A DNA stretch of 64,000 nucleotides from Halomontanus rarus (GTDB taxonomy: Archaea > Halobacteriota > Halobacteria > Halobacteriales > Natrialbaceae). Numbering within the stretch: the stretch's first letter is position 1; every line of letters starts with the position of its first letter. The stretch spans positions 496,001 to 560,000 of the forward strand of contig NZ_CP071597.1 in the NCBI RefSeq assembly GCF_017357405.1. The letters are read 5' to 3'. The notes under the pieces were generated by a model. That model had not been told where the DNA came from. It made no database searches and saw only the letters and a list, made by a program, of their open reading frames with translations. Both the position numbers and the translations under genes were made by a program. Positions 28,876-38,244 of this stretch are shown here, piece by piece.

Positions 28876-30396
28876 TCAGAAGAAGTCCGAGAGCCCCGAC
28901 TGATCGTCGTTCGTCTCGACGTCGTCGGTCACCTGGGATTCGTCGTTGGGGTCCGAACTCGAGGACGCGTCCGAATCCGCCTCCGAATGTTCGAGTGTCC
29001 GCTGTCCGCCATCGTCGGTCGTCTCCTCGGTCACGTCGTCCCCATCACTACTCGAATTCGGGCTCAAGTCCGACGCCGACGTCGAGGCGTTCAGGAACGC
29101 ATCCCCGCCGTGTTCGACGGCCTGTTTGGCCGATCGTTCTTCGGCGTCAGCCACGATGTCCTGAACCTTGTTGGTGCTCTCGCCGCTGCCCGTAATGAAG
29201 GAGAGTTCCTTCGCGTCGAGCTCGTAGGCCGCGGCCATGCGGACGGTGAGGTCGCGGTTCGAACAGTGGTGGGTCATCGTCGAGAGGTAGGGCAGCAGTT
29301 CCCGACGCGCAGTCGCGAGGCTCGTCCCCTCGACTTCGGCGACCCGCTGGGCGATCGAGTCGCGGGTGTCGCGGGTCCCGCGCGTGCTCCCGAGTTTCGA
29401 CCAGTAGCTCGGCGGCCCGTACCGGGTCCAGCCACCCTTCGGCTCGCGGCGGGAGGCCGCGACGCCCGCGGTCAGGTTGTCGGTCGCGTACCGCCAGTAG
29501 GAGTAGTCCTGAGTGGCACGCACGCGACCCAGCCAGCGGTCGGCGTTCGAGAGGAACTCGTAGGCGTCGGCCAGCTCCGCGCCGTGGTAATCCTTCGGGA
29601 CGTTGTCTTCGACCCAGTTGAGCAGATCGTCCGGCGTCTCGTCGACGTCGTAGGAGGCCCGCAGGGCCTCCTCCGCGGTCGCCTCCTTGATCAACGTATC
29701 GAGGAAGTCGAAGATCCCTTCGGTTCGGTCGCGTTCTCCTGTCACCACGTCGTCCTCGGTCAACCGCTCGGCTCCCTCGGCGATCGCCTGCAGGTCGTTG
29801 ATCGCGGAGCGGAGATCGCCGCTGGTCGAGTCGGCGATCTTCTCCAAGGCACCCTCGTCGAAGTCGATCCCCTCGCGCCGGCAGATGTCCCGCAGGACGG
29901 GTACGATCGAGCGTTTGGAGACGTCGCGGAACTCGATGGTCTCGCAGTTGTTTCGCAGCGACTGACTCATGTCGTAGAACTCGTTGGCCACGAGGACGAT
30001 CGGCTGGTTGGCCTCCTTGACGACTCGCGTGACCTCTCGAGCGCCGCCGTAGTCGGCGTTTCCGTGGAAGTTGTCGGCCTCGTCTAAGATGACCAACCGT
30101 CGGCCCGCGCCGCCGGCGGTGAGGGTGCCGGTCTTGGACGCTTCGCCGGCGACTCGCTTGATGACGTCCGCCTGACGGTCGTCGCTGGCGTTGAGTTCCA
30201 TCACCGGCCAGCCCATGTCGTTGGCCAACGCGTGGGCGGCCGACGTCTTCCCGACGCCGGGGCTCCCGTGAAGGATGACCGACTTGCGGTGGTCCGCCCA
30301 CGTCTCGGCCCACTCCCTGAGCTGGTCACGGGCCTTGTTGTTCCCTCGTACCTCCGAGAGTGTGCTCGGACGGTACGTCTCGGTCCAATCGCTCAT
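28876..30396 (-). CDS. rfcL: Replication factor C large subunit
   Basis: 506 residues. The clamp-loader AAA+ domain has Walker A GSPGVGKT (44-51), Walker B LVILDEADN (101-109) and sensor 1 as PIVLVANEFYDMSQSLRNNCETIEF. The C-terminal collar region includes YSYWRYATDNLTAGVAASRREPKGGWTRYGPPSYWSKLG. The last about 90 residues are acidic, ending near SGLSDFF, which resembles a PCNA-interacting (PIP-like) tail. RfcL loads the sliding clamp with RfcS; no small subunit is in this window. Length and order of motifs fit haloarchaeal RfcL. Confidence 0.95.
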   Translation of the reverse strand: MSDWTETYRPSTLSEVRGNNKARDQLREWAETWADHRKSVILHGSPGVGKTSAAHALANDMGWPVMELNASDDRQADVIKRVAGEASKTGTLTAGGAGRRLVILDEADNFHGNADYGGAREVTRVVKEANQPIVLVANEFYDMSQSLRNNCETIEFRDVSKRSIVPVLRDICRREGIDFDEGALEKIADSTSGDLRSAINDLQAIAEGAERLTEDDVVTGERDRTEGIFDFLDTLIKEATAEEALRASYDVDETPDDLLNWVEDNVPKDYHGAELADAYEFLSNADRWLGRVRATQDYSYWRYATDNLTAGVAASRREPKGGWTRYGPPSYWSKLGSTRGTRDTRDSIAQRVAEVEGTSLATARRELLPYLSTMTHHCSNRDLTVRMAAAYELDAKELSFITGSGESTNKVQDIVADAEERSAKQAVEHGGDAFLNASTSASDLSPNSSSDGDDVTEETTDDGGQRTLEHSEADSDASSSSDPNDESQVTDDVETNDDQSGLSDFF

Positions 30397-30621
30397 TGGT
30401 CGCTGTTGGTGCGAGTCGCGTTTAGTGGTTGCGGAGCGTCACTCCTCGAGAGCAGTCTTCGAGTCGAGGAGGGGTGTGCTCTCTCGTCTCTCTCGTCGCT
30501 GGAAACGACCGTGCCGTCCGTCGAGATACGCTGCTAATCTGTCACTCCCACTCTCGAGAATTTGTAGCCCTTACGGCGCCTGAACAGAAGGTATTTTGGA
30601 GTCGGTTTCGTGACCGAAGGT

Positions 30622-31200
30622 ATGAGTGAATCCGGCCGGCTCCGAATCCCGATCCTGCGCGGTGCGGTCGCCGGCGCCGTCGCGTGGCTACTCGGCTACC
30701 TCGTGACCTACCTCGTCGTGATCGACAGAGTTCAGGGGAACTGGCAGGCCGAGTGGTTACAGTTCGCCGCCGACGACGCGAGCGACTGGAAGCTCGTCGG
30801 CTGGCTGTTCTACAACGCACACAACGTCGATATCCGTTTTCCAACCGTCGGGATATTCACGGTCGAGAACCAGAACTTCGTCACCGCCGACGACGGCTCG
30901 CTGTGGCTGTTGTATCTCGTCCCGCCGCTGCTCTTGCTCGTCGCCGGTGCAGTCGTCACCGCATCGAGTACGGGTGCCCTTCGGAACTCGACCGACGCCG
31001 CCATCGCCGGCGCGACAGTGACCGTGAGCTATCTCGTCCTCGCCATCGTCTGTCTCTTCGTGTTCGGCGTCACCGTCGGTGAGAGCGTGATCCGTCCCGA
31101 CACGGTCCCGGCCGTTTTCCTCGCCGGTGTCGTGTATCCGCTCGTCTTCGGTGCGACCGGCGGTGTGATACGGTGGATCGGCTCGAGCGAGACCGAGTAG
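30622..31200 (+). CDS. Haloarchaeal multi-pass membrane protein
   Basis: 192 residues from the ATG at 30622; a GTG four codons upstream is open too. Hydrophobic segments are ILRGAVAGAVAWLLGYLVTYLVV, LWLLYLVPPLLLLVAGAVVTA, ATVTVSYLVLAIVCLFVFGV and PAVFLAGVVYPLVFGATGGVI. An extracellular-looking loop (DASDWKLVGWLFYNAHNVDIRFP) follows the first helix. This is a haloarchaeal family (similar in build to DUF7978 proteins) with no known function. It diverges from rfcL. Confidence 0.6.
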   Translation: MSESGRLRIPILRGAVAGAVAWLLGYLVTYLVVIDRVQGNWQAEWLQFAADDASDWKLVGWLFYNAHNVDIRFPTVGIFTVENQNFVTADDGSLWLLYLVPPLLLLVAGAVVTASSTGALRNSTDAAIAGATVTVSYLVLAIVCLFVFGVTVGESVIRPDTVPAVFLAGVVYPLVFGATGGVIRWIGSSETE

Positions 31201-31308
31201 CGGTTCGGGCGGTCGACTCGACCCCGTTTCACTCGTTAGCTTCTCTCCTCCGTTCCCCCTTCCGCTTCCGTTTCCGCTTCCCCTTCTGCTTCGTCTGCGT
31301 CCTCACCC

Positions 31309-31884
31309 TCACGAGTCCGACGACGAATCCGAATCAGGATCCGACAGCGAACGCGCGACGAGCTCGCCCCAGTGATCGAACCCGTGGCGTCGATAGAACG
31401 CCCGCGCCCGATCGTTTTCGCGATCGACGTCCAGGACGAGTCGCTCGAGCGGGAGGTCCTGTTCGCGAGCGGTTTCGACGGCGGCGTCCATCAGGTCGTC
31501 GGCGACGCCGGTTCCGCGGTGGGACTCGGCGACGAACAGTTCGTTGAGCACGGCCGCATCCCAGACGTACGCGAAGGAATCGGGGAGGACGAAGACGTAG
31601 CCGACGAGGGTAACCGTCGGTCCCCCGCCAGAGTCGTGCTCGTCCCCATCAGAACCCTCCTGCTCGGCCTCGGCGACCGTCACCGCAGTCGGACACGCTT
31701 CGGCGCACCGGTCGACCCACTCGAGGTAGCCCTCGCGGTACTCGTCGGTGAGTTTCTCCTGGTAGACCTGCGCTTTCTCGTCGCCGCCGGTACCGGACCC
31801 GAGTCCGAGTTCGAACTCTCGCTTGAGCGACCAGAGTGCTGTCCGATCGGTCGACGACTCGTAGGGGCGAATTCGGATCGTCAC
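31309..31884 (-). CDS. GNAT-family N-acetyltransferase
   Basis: 191 residues. The acetyl-CoA-binding motif A is ELFVAESHRGTGVADDLMDAAVETA, followed by RLVLDVDRENDRARAFYRRHGFDHWGELVAR, typical of GNAT motif B. The N-terminal part has an acidic and Gly-rich insertion (AEAEQEGSDGDEHDSGGG). The acceptor is unknown; protein N-termini, ribosomal proteins and small amines are all possible for this family. It stands alone between two unrelated genes. Confidence 0.85.
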   Translation of the reverse strand: MTIRIRPYESSTDRTALWSLKREFELGLGSGTGGDEKAQVYQEKLTDEYREGYLEWVDRCAEACPTAVTVAEAEQEGSDGDEHDSGGGPTVTLVGYVFVLPDSFAYVWDAAVLNELFVAESHRGTGVADDLMDAAVETAREQDLPLERLVLDVDRENDRARAFYRRHGFDHWGELVARSLSDPDSDSSSDS

Positions 31885-32041
31885 GTCTACGAGGGGCTTC
31901 GGGAGGGTGATACATACAACGCGCTATCCTCACCGGGCCGGTTTCGGAGCGAGTCAGCGCGGATCGGAACGAACGGCGGCTGGAGTCGGCGACGGCTGTC
32001 CGCCGCAATCGCTCTCGAGGCGCTGGTGGCGTTCACACGAG

Positions 32042-32848
32042 CTATCGACTGTTGGCGCTGCCCCTGCCCCGCCTGCGTCCGGCGGGCCGCCACCGACGAC
32101 CGTAGATCCGCGGGAGCGCGTCGATCGTCGCCTGCCGAACGTTCGACGGGACGGACGAGAACCTCGTCGAGGCGCTATCCGGCACCGGACCCGCAGGGAC
32201 GAGCGAGACGGCCGTCGCGTTCCGCGAGACGGGACGTCGACCGGCGTACCCGGACTGGGACTGGTTCTCGTACAGCTCCTCGAAGGCGGCGTGGGCCGCA
32301 ATAACGCCCTCTCTGCCCTTCTCCACGCCCTTTTGTGCCTGCTGCTGGATCGCGGCGTTCTTCGCCTTCGGTCGAATCTCGGCGGCGAACCGCCGAATTT
32401 CCGCTGTCGCTTCAGAGTCGCCGGAGCCCCGCATCGCGTCTTCGCCGACGATATCGGCGAGTTCGTCCTCGAGCCGTTCTTTCGTCCCCGCGAACTCGAC
32501 GAGGTCGACCGAGTTCCAGAGCTCCCGAAATCTGATCGCGTGGCGGACCGTGTGCAGGTCCAGCGCGGCGTCCGGATCGCGCTCCCTGATCGCCGTCGGC
32601 AGCCCCTCTACGTCGATCAGTTCGGGGAGTTCCTCGAGGTCGACGACGTCCGGCAGCGATTTCAGATCGACCGTCTCGAGGAGGTTGCCGGCCTCCTCGA
32701 CGACGTCCCGGAGTTCGGACGCCGTCCTCGAGAGGTCGCTATCGGGATCGTCTCGCTCGATGACGCCTAGCAGTCGGTCGGCCGCGGTTTCGATGCGCTC
32801 TGCCGTTCCGTTGGACCCGGTCTCGGATCGAGTTGTAGCATCGCTCAT
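32042..32848 (-). CDS. Conserved haloarchaeal helical protein
   Basis: 268 residues from the ATG at 32846-32848. The middle is helical and acidic (RTASELRDVVEEAGNLLETVDLKSLPDVVDLEELPELIDVEGLP), with KERLEDELADIVGEDAMRG and RRFAAEIRPKAKNAAIQQQAQKGVEKGREGVIAAHAAFEELYE. The last about 70 residues are Arg-rich and not acidic (GRRWRPAGRRRGRGSANSR), unlike the rest, so the true gene may once have ended earlier or this may be a read-through tail. No family function is known to me. The upstream frame is not used. Confidence 0.55.
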   Translation of the reverse strand: MSDATTRSETGSNGTAERIETAADRLLGVIERDDPDSDLSRTASELRDVVEEAGNLLETVDLKSLPDVVDLEELPELIDVEGLPTAIRERDPDAALDLHTVRHAIRFRELWNSVDLVEFAGTKERLEDELADIVGEDAMRGSGDSEATAEIRRFAAEIRPKAKNAAIQQQAQKGVEKGREGVIAAHAAFEELYENQSQSGYAGRRPVSRNATAVSLVPAGPVPDSASTRFSSVPSNVRQATIDALPRIYGRRWRPAGRRRGRGSANSR

Positions 32849-32995
32849 GTGTGAGATCAAAGATGATAGGACACCAGCAGCAAAAAGGGTGTGCCAGTCC
32901 CTCGCAACTCCGATCCGAGGGCCGGGACGGTCGCTCGTGGGGGGGTCGTTTCACAAGAGTCGGAGAGCGTACTCTCCGCCGCCAACAGCGACCGT

Positions 32996-33664
32996 TCACT
33001 CCTCACCCCAGAAACGGAGGTCCTCGGCGATCCGGACGAGCACCGTCGCGAACCCGGCGATCGCGATCACGAACCGCTCGCCGGACCCCGCGATCGGGAA
33101 GATTCGTTCGACGTCTGCCGGTGGCTCGTCTCGAGTCGGATCGAACCCGGTCGTGTAGTGGGTGTCGGCGGTCGTCCCGCGCGCCGTCGAATCGGCGACG
33201 CCTCGAGTGCCGTCGGCTCTGGATTCGAACTCGACGAACGTCTGGACCAGTCCGCGCTGGTCGGTGAGGAGCAATTTTCCGGAGAGATCGTAGAAGCGGT
33301 CGTGGAGCGGCCAGAAGAGGTTGACGCCGTTGAAGAACGCGTCGAGCAGGACGTGAGCGAACAGGACGGCGACGAGGGTGACCCACGCGACCCGGTAGCC
33401 GTACGACCCCCACCGGGACAGGACGAACGATTCCTCGCTGCGGGTGACGTCCCACAGGAGCACCGCAGCCGGGACGAGCACGACGAAGACGTTGTGGAAG
33501 GCGGCGCGGTGGGTTCCGGGGACGTAGATCCCGACCAGCGTATCGAGGTCGATCAGCGCACAGACGCTCATCACGAACAGGATCGCTTTCGTGTCGAACT
33601 TCCGACCGAGGAGCGCCGTCCCCATCATCCCTGCGAGCGCGACGTGGACGACCGTCGATGGCAT
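32996..33664 (-). CDS. YdjM-like membrane-bound metal-dependent hydrolase
   Basis: 222 residues. The N terminus MPSTVVHVALAGMMGTALLG begins the YdjM/LexA-regulated membrane hydrolase family pattern, with a His in the first helix. Other family features are SVCALIDLDTLVGIYVPGTHRAAFHNVFVVL and VLFAHVLLDAFFNGVNLFWPLHDRFYDLSGKLLL, giving the conserved H, D and H residues that hold metal. Several membrane helices are present. The substrate is unknown. A charged loop near 150-185 is haloarchaeal. Confidence 0.8.
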   Translation of the reverse strand: MPSTVVHVALAGMMGTALLGRKFDTKAILFVMSVCALIDLDTLVGIYVPGTHRAAFHNVFVVLVPAAVLLWDVTRSEESFVLSRWGSYGYRVAWVTLVAVLFAHVLLDAFFNGVNLFWPLHDRFYDLSGKLLLTDQRGLVQTFVEFESRADGTRGVADSTARGTTADTHYTTGFDPTRDEPPADVERIFPIAGSGERFVIAIAGFATVLVRIAEDLRFWGEE

Positions 33665-33806
33665 GTCAGCCCGACTCGCACCGAGAGGACTTGATTGTTC
33701 GCTCTCGAGAACGGTTCGGCGTACGAGACGGTCGTCCCTCGAGTGCGATACCGTGACGCGGGCACGCTCCGGTAGCTACTTCAATGGACCGCCCAACCCA
33801 TCGCAC

Positions 33807-34517
33807 ATGGGCGGTCGTGGACCCAAAGCGGAACTCGCGGAGAAAATAGCCGGCGAAATCACGCTCAGCGACGACCCCGGAGCGACGCTGCGCAAGTGGC
33901 GAACCGACTTCGACATCTCCCAGACGGACCTGGCGAGCGAACTCGAGGTGTCCTCGTCGGTCATCTCGGACTACGAGAGCGGTCGCCGCGAGAGCCCCGG
34001 CATCGGCGTCGTCCGACGACTCGTCGACGGACTGTTGACGATCGACGAGCGCCGTGGCGGGGATCGCATTCGGCAGTACGGCCGCGTCCTCTCGGCGGGC
34101 TTCGAGAGCGACGTCGTCCACGACCTCCGGGAGTACGCGAGTTCCATTCCGCTCTCGCGACTGCACGAGGACATCGAGGCCACCGAAATCGCGAGCGGCG
34201 CGAACGACCACGTCAGCGGCCACACTGTCATCGACAGCGTTCAGGCGATCACTCGCCTCTCGAGCGAGGAGTTCTATCGTCTCTACGGACAGAGTACGAA
34301 CCGGGCGCTCGTGTTCACCAACGTCACCCGCGGCGAGGGCGTCGGCATCGCCCTCCGGGTGATCAACCCGACGCCGAACGCTGTAATCCTCCACGGACTC
34401 GAGGAGGAGGAACTGTGGGATCACGCCGCCGATCTCGCTCGGATCGACGGCTACTCGCTCGCAGTCTCGGCGGTGTCACTCGAGGAGTTACTCGACAGTC
34501 TCGCCGAGCTCGAGTGA
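33807..34517 (+). CDS. XRE-type HTH regulator with C-terminal domain
   Basis: 236 residues from the ATG at 33807. Residues 27-75 form a Cro/CI-like HTH (ATLRKWRTDFDISQTDLASELEVSSSVISDYESGRRESPGIGVVRRLVDGLL). The N terminus (KAELAEKIAGEITLSDDPG) and the C-terminal domain (SSEEFYRLYGQSTNRALVFTNVTRGEGVGIALRVINPTPNAVILHGLEEEELWDHA) match a conserved archaeal family of predicted regulators (COG1709-like, from memory). The C-terminal part looks like a ligand- or partner-binding domain. No target gene is evident, and the downstream genes are on the other strand. Confidence 0.75.
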   Translation: MGGRGPKAELAEKIAGEITLSDDPGATLRKWRTDFDISQTDLASELEVSSSVISDYESGRRESPGIGVVRRLVDGLLTIDERRGGDRIRQYGRVLSAGFESDVVHDLREYASSIPLSRLHEDIEATEIASGANDHVSGHTVIDSVQAITRLSSEEFYRLYGQSTNRALVFTNVTRGEGVGIALRVINPTPNAVILHGLEEEELWDHAADLARIDGYSLAVSAVSLEELLDSLAELE

Positions 34518-34712
34518 TCAGTTCCGAACGCGGAGATCGCTCTCGATTCTCAGCACGTCTTCGATCAGTGTCCCGCGAGGGCCCACGGCAACCAGAATCC
34601 GACCTCCGTCGACGTGACGGCTGCGACTACGCAGACGACGAGCGTCTCGAGTACTGTCAGTTATCGCTCTCTCGCACTTTTCGCTCGAAGATGTTAGACA
34701 AAGCCGACTCGA

Positions 34713-35114
34713 TCAGGCGATCTGCTCGTCGTACTCGTCGGCCGAGAGTAACTCGAGGTCGGCCGACTCGAGGTCGTCGTCGGTTTCGACCTCGAGCATC
34801 CAACCCTCGCCGAAGGGGTCGTCGTTGACGAGTTCGGGCGAGTCGAACAGGGTTTCGTTGACGGCGACGACCTCGCCGCTGACGGGAGCGTAGAGGTCGG
34901 AGACGGCCTTGATCGATTCGATGACGCCGAACTGCTCGCCGGCGGTGATTGACTCGCCCTCCTCGGGTAACTCGACGAAGACGACGTCGCCGAGTTCGTC
35001 CTGTGCGAAGTCGCTGATGCCGATTCGAACGACGCCGTCGCCGTCACTCTCGAGGGCGTGTGCCCACTCGTGCGATTCCAGATACCGTCGGTCTGCAGGG
35101 ATGTCGAAGCTCAT
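34713..35114 (-). CDS. gcvH: Glycine cleavage system H protein
   Basis: 133 residues. The lipoyl-binding lysine is K69 in [21 protein letters not shown], and the N terminus ([40 protein letters not shown]) is the standard hybrid motif. The lipoylated arm shuttles the methylamine group between P, T and L proteins. It follows gcvT on the minus strand, with a 26-bp gap, so both are likely cotranscribed. The P-protein subunits lie about 10 kb away. Confidence 0.97.
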   Translation of the reverse strand: MSFDIPADRRYLESHEWAHALESDGDGVVRIGISDFAQDELGDVVFVELPEEGESITAGEQFGVIESIKAVSDLYAPVSGEVVAVNETLFDSPELVNDDPFGEGWMLEVETDDDLESADLELLSADEYDEQIA

Positions 35115-35140
35115 TGTGATTTGAGATTTGGGATTCGTGA

Positions 35141-36238
35141 TTATACCGTGTCGATGAACGGCGTGGTTTCAACTCTTGCTTTCTTGGGCTGGCCGCGGAC
35201 GATCACGCGAAGCGTCGTCCCGGGCTCGGCGTACTCGACGGGTACGTACCCGAGGCCGATCGGTGCACTGAGGGTCGGACTCATCGTCCCGCTCGTAACG
35301 GTCCCGACGACCCGGCCTTCGGTGTTGGTGATATCGTAGCCGTGGCGGGGCACGCCGCGGTCGATGAGTCTGAAGCCGACCAGTTTCTCCTCGACGCCCT
35401 CCTCCTTGACTCGTTCGAGGGCGTCTCGCCCCACGAACTCGGTGTCGAGTTTGACCGTGAAGCCGATCCCCGCCTCGTAGGGCGTTCGCGGATCCGACTC
35501 GTGATCGAAGTCCTCGCCGGCGAGGACGTACCCGGCCTCGAGTCGGAGGGTGTCGCGCGCGCCGAGTCCGCAGGGCTGGCAGTCGAAGGCCGACCAGACC
35601 GTCTCGGCGTCCATCCAGGGAACGAGGAACTCGAAGCCGTCCTCGCCGGTGTACCCGGTGCGGGCCGTCCAGCACTCGATCCCCTCGATCGTGACGGACC
35701 TGGCCTCGAAACGCCCGAGGTCGTCGATCGGTTCGGCGACGACGTCGCTGGCCAGGGCCGCCGCCTCGGGTCCCTGCAGGGCGAACATGGCGTACTCGTC
35801 GGTCTGGTTGTCGACCGTCGCCTCGAGGCCCCACTCGTTGCGGTACTCGATCCAGCGTTCGTGCATCGCCTCGTCGTTGCCCGCGTTGGGAACGAACAGG
35901 TAGGTCGCCTCGCCGTTCTCGTCGGGGAGTCGGTAGACGACCGTATCGTCGATGATGATCCCTTCTTCGTCGGTGATCGTCGCGTACTGCGAATCGCCGA
36001 CCTCGAGTGTGGTCACGTCGTTGGACGTGAGTCGTCCCATGAGCGTCGTCGCGTCCGGTCCGGTGACGTGAATCTCGCCCATGTGCGAGACGTCGAAGAT
36101 GCCGACGTCGTCGCGGACGGCCGCGTGCTCCTCGCGGATCGAATCGAACTCGACGGGCATGTCCCAGCCGCCGAACTCCGTGAATTTCGCCCCGCGCTCG
36201 TCGTGTAACCCACGTAACGGCGGCGTCTGAAGCGGCAT
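35141..36238 (-). CDS. gcvT: Glycine cleavage system aminomethyltransferase (T protein)
   Basis: 365 residues. The start [31 protein letters not shown] is the usual GcvT N terminus. [59 protein letters not shown] and [20 protein letters not shown] follow in order and include the folate-binding region. The enzyme moves the methylene group from lipoylated H protein to tetrahydrofolate. It is divergent from the GH4 gene, with about 125 bp between the starts. Confidence 0.97.
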   Translation of the reverse strand: MPLQTPPLRGLHDERGAKFTEFGGWDMPVEFDSIREEHAAVRDDVGIFDVSHMGEIHVTGPDATTLMGRLTSNDVTTLEVGDSQYATITDEEGIIIDDTVVYRLPDENGEATYLFVPNAGNDEAMHERWIEYRNEWGLEATVDNQTDEYAMFALQGPEAAALASDVVAEPIDDLGRFEARSVTIEGIECWTARTGYTGEDGFEFLVPWMDAETVWSAFDCQPCGLGARDTLRLEAGYVLAGEDFDHESDPRTPYEAGIGFTVKLDTEFVGRDALERVKEEGVEEKLVGFRLIDRGVPRHGYDITNTEGRVVGTVTSGTMSPTLSAPIGLGYVPVEYAEPGTTLRVIVRGQPKKARVETTPFIDTV

Positions 36239-36330
36239 ACTCGGGAGGACACTCTCGGAGTAGTAATGTCTTTTTGTCCGCGGAGTTCGCGAACGGTCTC
36301 GGAGACAACGTGAAAGTCACGCGTCACGAA

Positions 36331-36340
36331 ATTTTTATAG
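36331..36340 (+). promoter_or_regulatory. TATA box of the GH4 gene
   Basis: The sequence atttttatag is centred about 29 nt before the ATG at 36365, fitting leaderless transcription. Confidence 0.6.
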
Positions 36341-36364
36341 GCACAGTTTCGAAGGTGTGGACGA

Positions 36365-37672
36365 ATGACACGGATCGCGTTCATCGGCGCCGGTAGCATC
36401 GTCTTCTCGAAGAACCTCGTCGGCGACATCCTCTCGTTTCCGGAGCTCTCGGACAGCGAAATCGCCCTCATGGACATCGACGAACACCGACTGGCACAGA
36501 CCACCAACGTCGCCGAGGCGATGGTCGAACAGGGTGACGTCGACGCCACGATCGAGTCGACGACGGACCGGCGAGAGGCCCTCGAGGGCGCCGACTACGT
36601 GCTCAACATGATCAACGTCGGCGGGACGGAACCGTTCGAAAACGAGATCGAGATCCCCCGAAAGTACGGCGTCGAGCAGGCGATCGGCGACACGCTGGGG
36701 CCGGGCGGCGTCTTCCGCGGCCTGCGGACGATTCCGACGATGCTGGACATCGCCCGCGACATGGAGGAACTGTGTCCCGACGCGCTCCTGTTGAACTACA
36801 CCAACCCGATGGCGATCCTCTGTTGGACCATGTTCGAGGAGACCGATATCGAGACGGTCGGCCTCTGTCACAGCGTCCCCCACACCGCGTCGGCGATCGC
36901 GGAGTACATCGACGCGCCCCAGGAGGAACTGGACTACTGGGTCGCCGGCATCAACCACATGGCCTGGTTCCTCGAGTGCGAGTGGGACGGACTCGACGTC
37001 TACCCGCTGCTCGAGGAGGCAATGGAAGATCCCGAGACCTACGAGAAGGACACGGTGCGGTTCGAACTCATGAAGCACTTCGGCGCCTTCGTCACCGAGT
37101 CGAGCCACCACCTCTCGGAGTACCTCCCGTACTTCCGGACCGACGAGGAGGAGATCGACCGCCTCACCGGAACCCAGAGTGCGGGCCGGATGCCGACCGC
37201 GACCTACCTCGAGGGCTGGAAGGAGCGCTCGGAGGAACGGGACGACGCGTTAGCCGAGGTCGATCCCGACGAGGTCTCGATCGAGCGCTCCGAGGAGTAC
37301 GCCTCCCGTCTCATCCACTCGCTCGAGACGGACACGCCGCGGCGGCTGAACCTCAACGTCAGCAACGAGACGGACGCGATCCAGAATCTGCCCTCGGAGG
37401 CGTGCGTGGAGGTTCCCTGCCTGATCGACGGCACCGGTGTGCACCCGTGTTCGGTGGGGAAACTGCCGTCACAGCTCGTCTCGCTCATCCGGACGAACGT
37501 CAACGTCCAGCAACTCGCCGTCGAAGGGGCTGCCAACGGCGACCGCGAGGCGGTCCACCGGGCGATCAAACTCGACCCGCTCACCGCCGCCGTCTGCACG
37601 CTCGACGAGGCCCACGAGATGACCGAGGAGTTACTCGAGGCCAACGAGGCGTATCTGCCGGAGTTGACGTAG
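36365..37672 (+). CDS. melA: Glycoside hydrolase family 4 alpha-galactosidase-like
   Basis: 435 residues. The NAD-binding start is [21 protein letters not shown] (GxGS form of GH4). The catalytic metal-binding residues are C168 in [10 protein letters not shown] and H198 in [21 protein letters not shown] and the C-terminal [21 protein letters not shown] also match MelA rather than phospho-glycosidases. GH4 enzymes act by NAD-dependent oxidation at C3 and beta-elimination with Mn2+. No sugar transporter is nearby, so the natural substrate is inferred. The start is set by a TATA box 29 nt upstream. Confidence 0.88.
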   Translation: MTRIAFIGAGSIVFSKNLVGDILSFPELSDSEIALMDIDEHRLAQTTNVAEAMVEQGDVDATIESTTDRREALEGADYVLNMINVGGTEPFENEIEIPRKYGVEQAIGDTLGPGGVFRGLRTIPTMLDIARDMEELCPDALLLNYTNPMAILCWTMFEETDIETVGLCHSVPHTASAIAEYIDAPQEELDYWVAGINHMAWFLECEWDGLDVYPLLEEAMEDPETYEKDTVRFELMKHFGAFVTESSHHLSEYLPYFRTDEEEIDRLTGTQSAGRMPTATYLEGWKERSEERDDALAEVDPDEVSIERSEEYASRLIHSLETDTPRRLNLNVSNETDAIQNLPSEACVEVPCLIDGTGVHPCSVGKLPSQLVSLIRTNVNVQQLAVEGAANGDREAVHRAIKLDPLTAAVCTLDEAHEMTEELLEANEAYLPELT

Positions 37673-38244
37673 ACGCTCGAGGTCGCGAAGCGCCGTGCGG
37701 TCGTGAATCGTCCTTGCAGTCTCCGCGGAGGAACGCTTTCTGTCACGGTGGGAAGGCGATCGACCCGAGGACTACAAGATAAAATCTGCCCCTACTTCGC
37801 GTCGTTCGTTCTTTACACATCGGGTACCCTCCCGAATCGACGAGATCGGTGAAGTCTGACGCTTGTCAGACATTACTATCGGAGACGAGTTCAACGATAT
37901 AAATGGTGCGCTCGAACTCAGTGAAACGTCGACCGGGTATTAATAATAGCGGACGGAGAGTCAGAGTGCCCGGACTGACCGACTTCCACCACCACTCCAC
38001 CTACCGTGGTCAGCTCGGGCGTCTTCGTTCTCGGAACTGACCGGGGTGGTTCGTCGGTCCTTCTGGTTCGAGCGGCTCACCTCGTCGCTATACTAACAAC
38101 TGAAACGATTTACACACTGATCGCACAGCAGTCGTGCGATCAGGTGTGCATTGACTTTCAGTGGCTACTATAGACCTACAGCAGTGCTCAGCGGAATGCT
38201 CGAGCCGTGACACGGCAGAACCGTGACCGACGAGCGGCCGCCGA
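37673..38244. other. Gene-free region with hairpins
   Basis: 572 bp between the GH4 gene and orc1. It holds a perfect hairpin (gtctgac-gctt-gtcagac, 37854-37871), AT-rich stretches (tattaataat near 37939) and the palindromic element at 38088-38173. No supportable gene. Confidence 0.55.
38088..38173. mobile_element. MITE-like palindromic element
   Basis: 86 bp. Its ends are imperfect inverted repeats: ctatactaacaactgaaa on the left and the complement of tttcagtggctactatag on the right (about 14 of 18 match). The middle is a strong hairpin, tgatcgcac-agcagtc-gtgcgatca, extended by cacac/gtgtg. No target-site duplication is obvious. The size and nested inverted repeats fit a miniature inverted-repeat element or an IS-end remnant. 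Confidence 0.6.
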
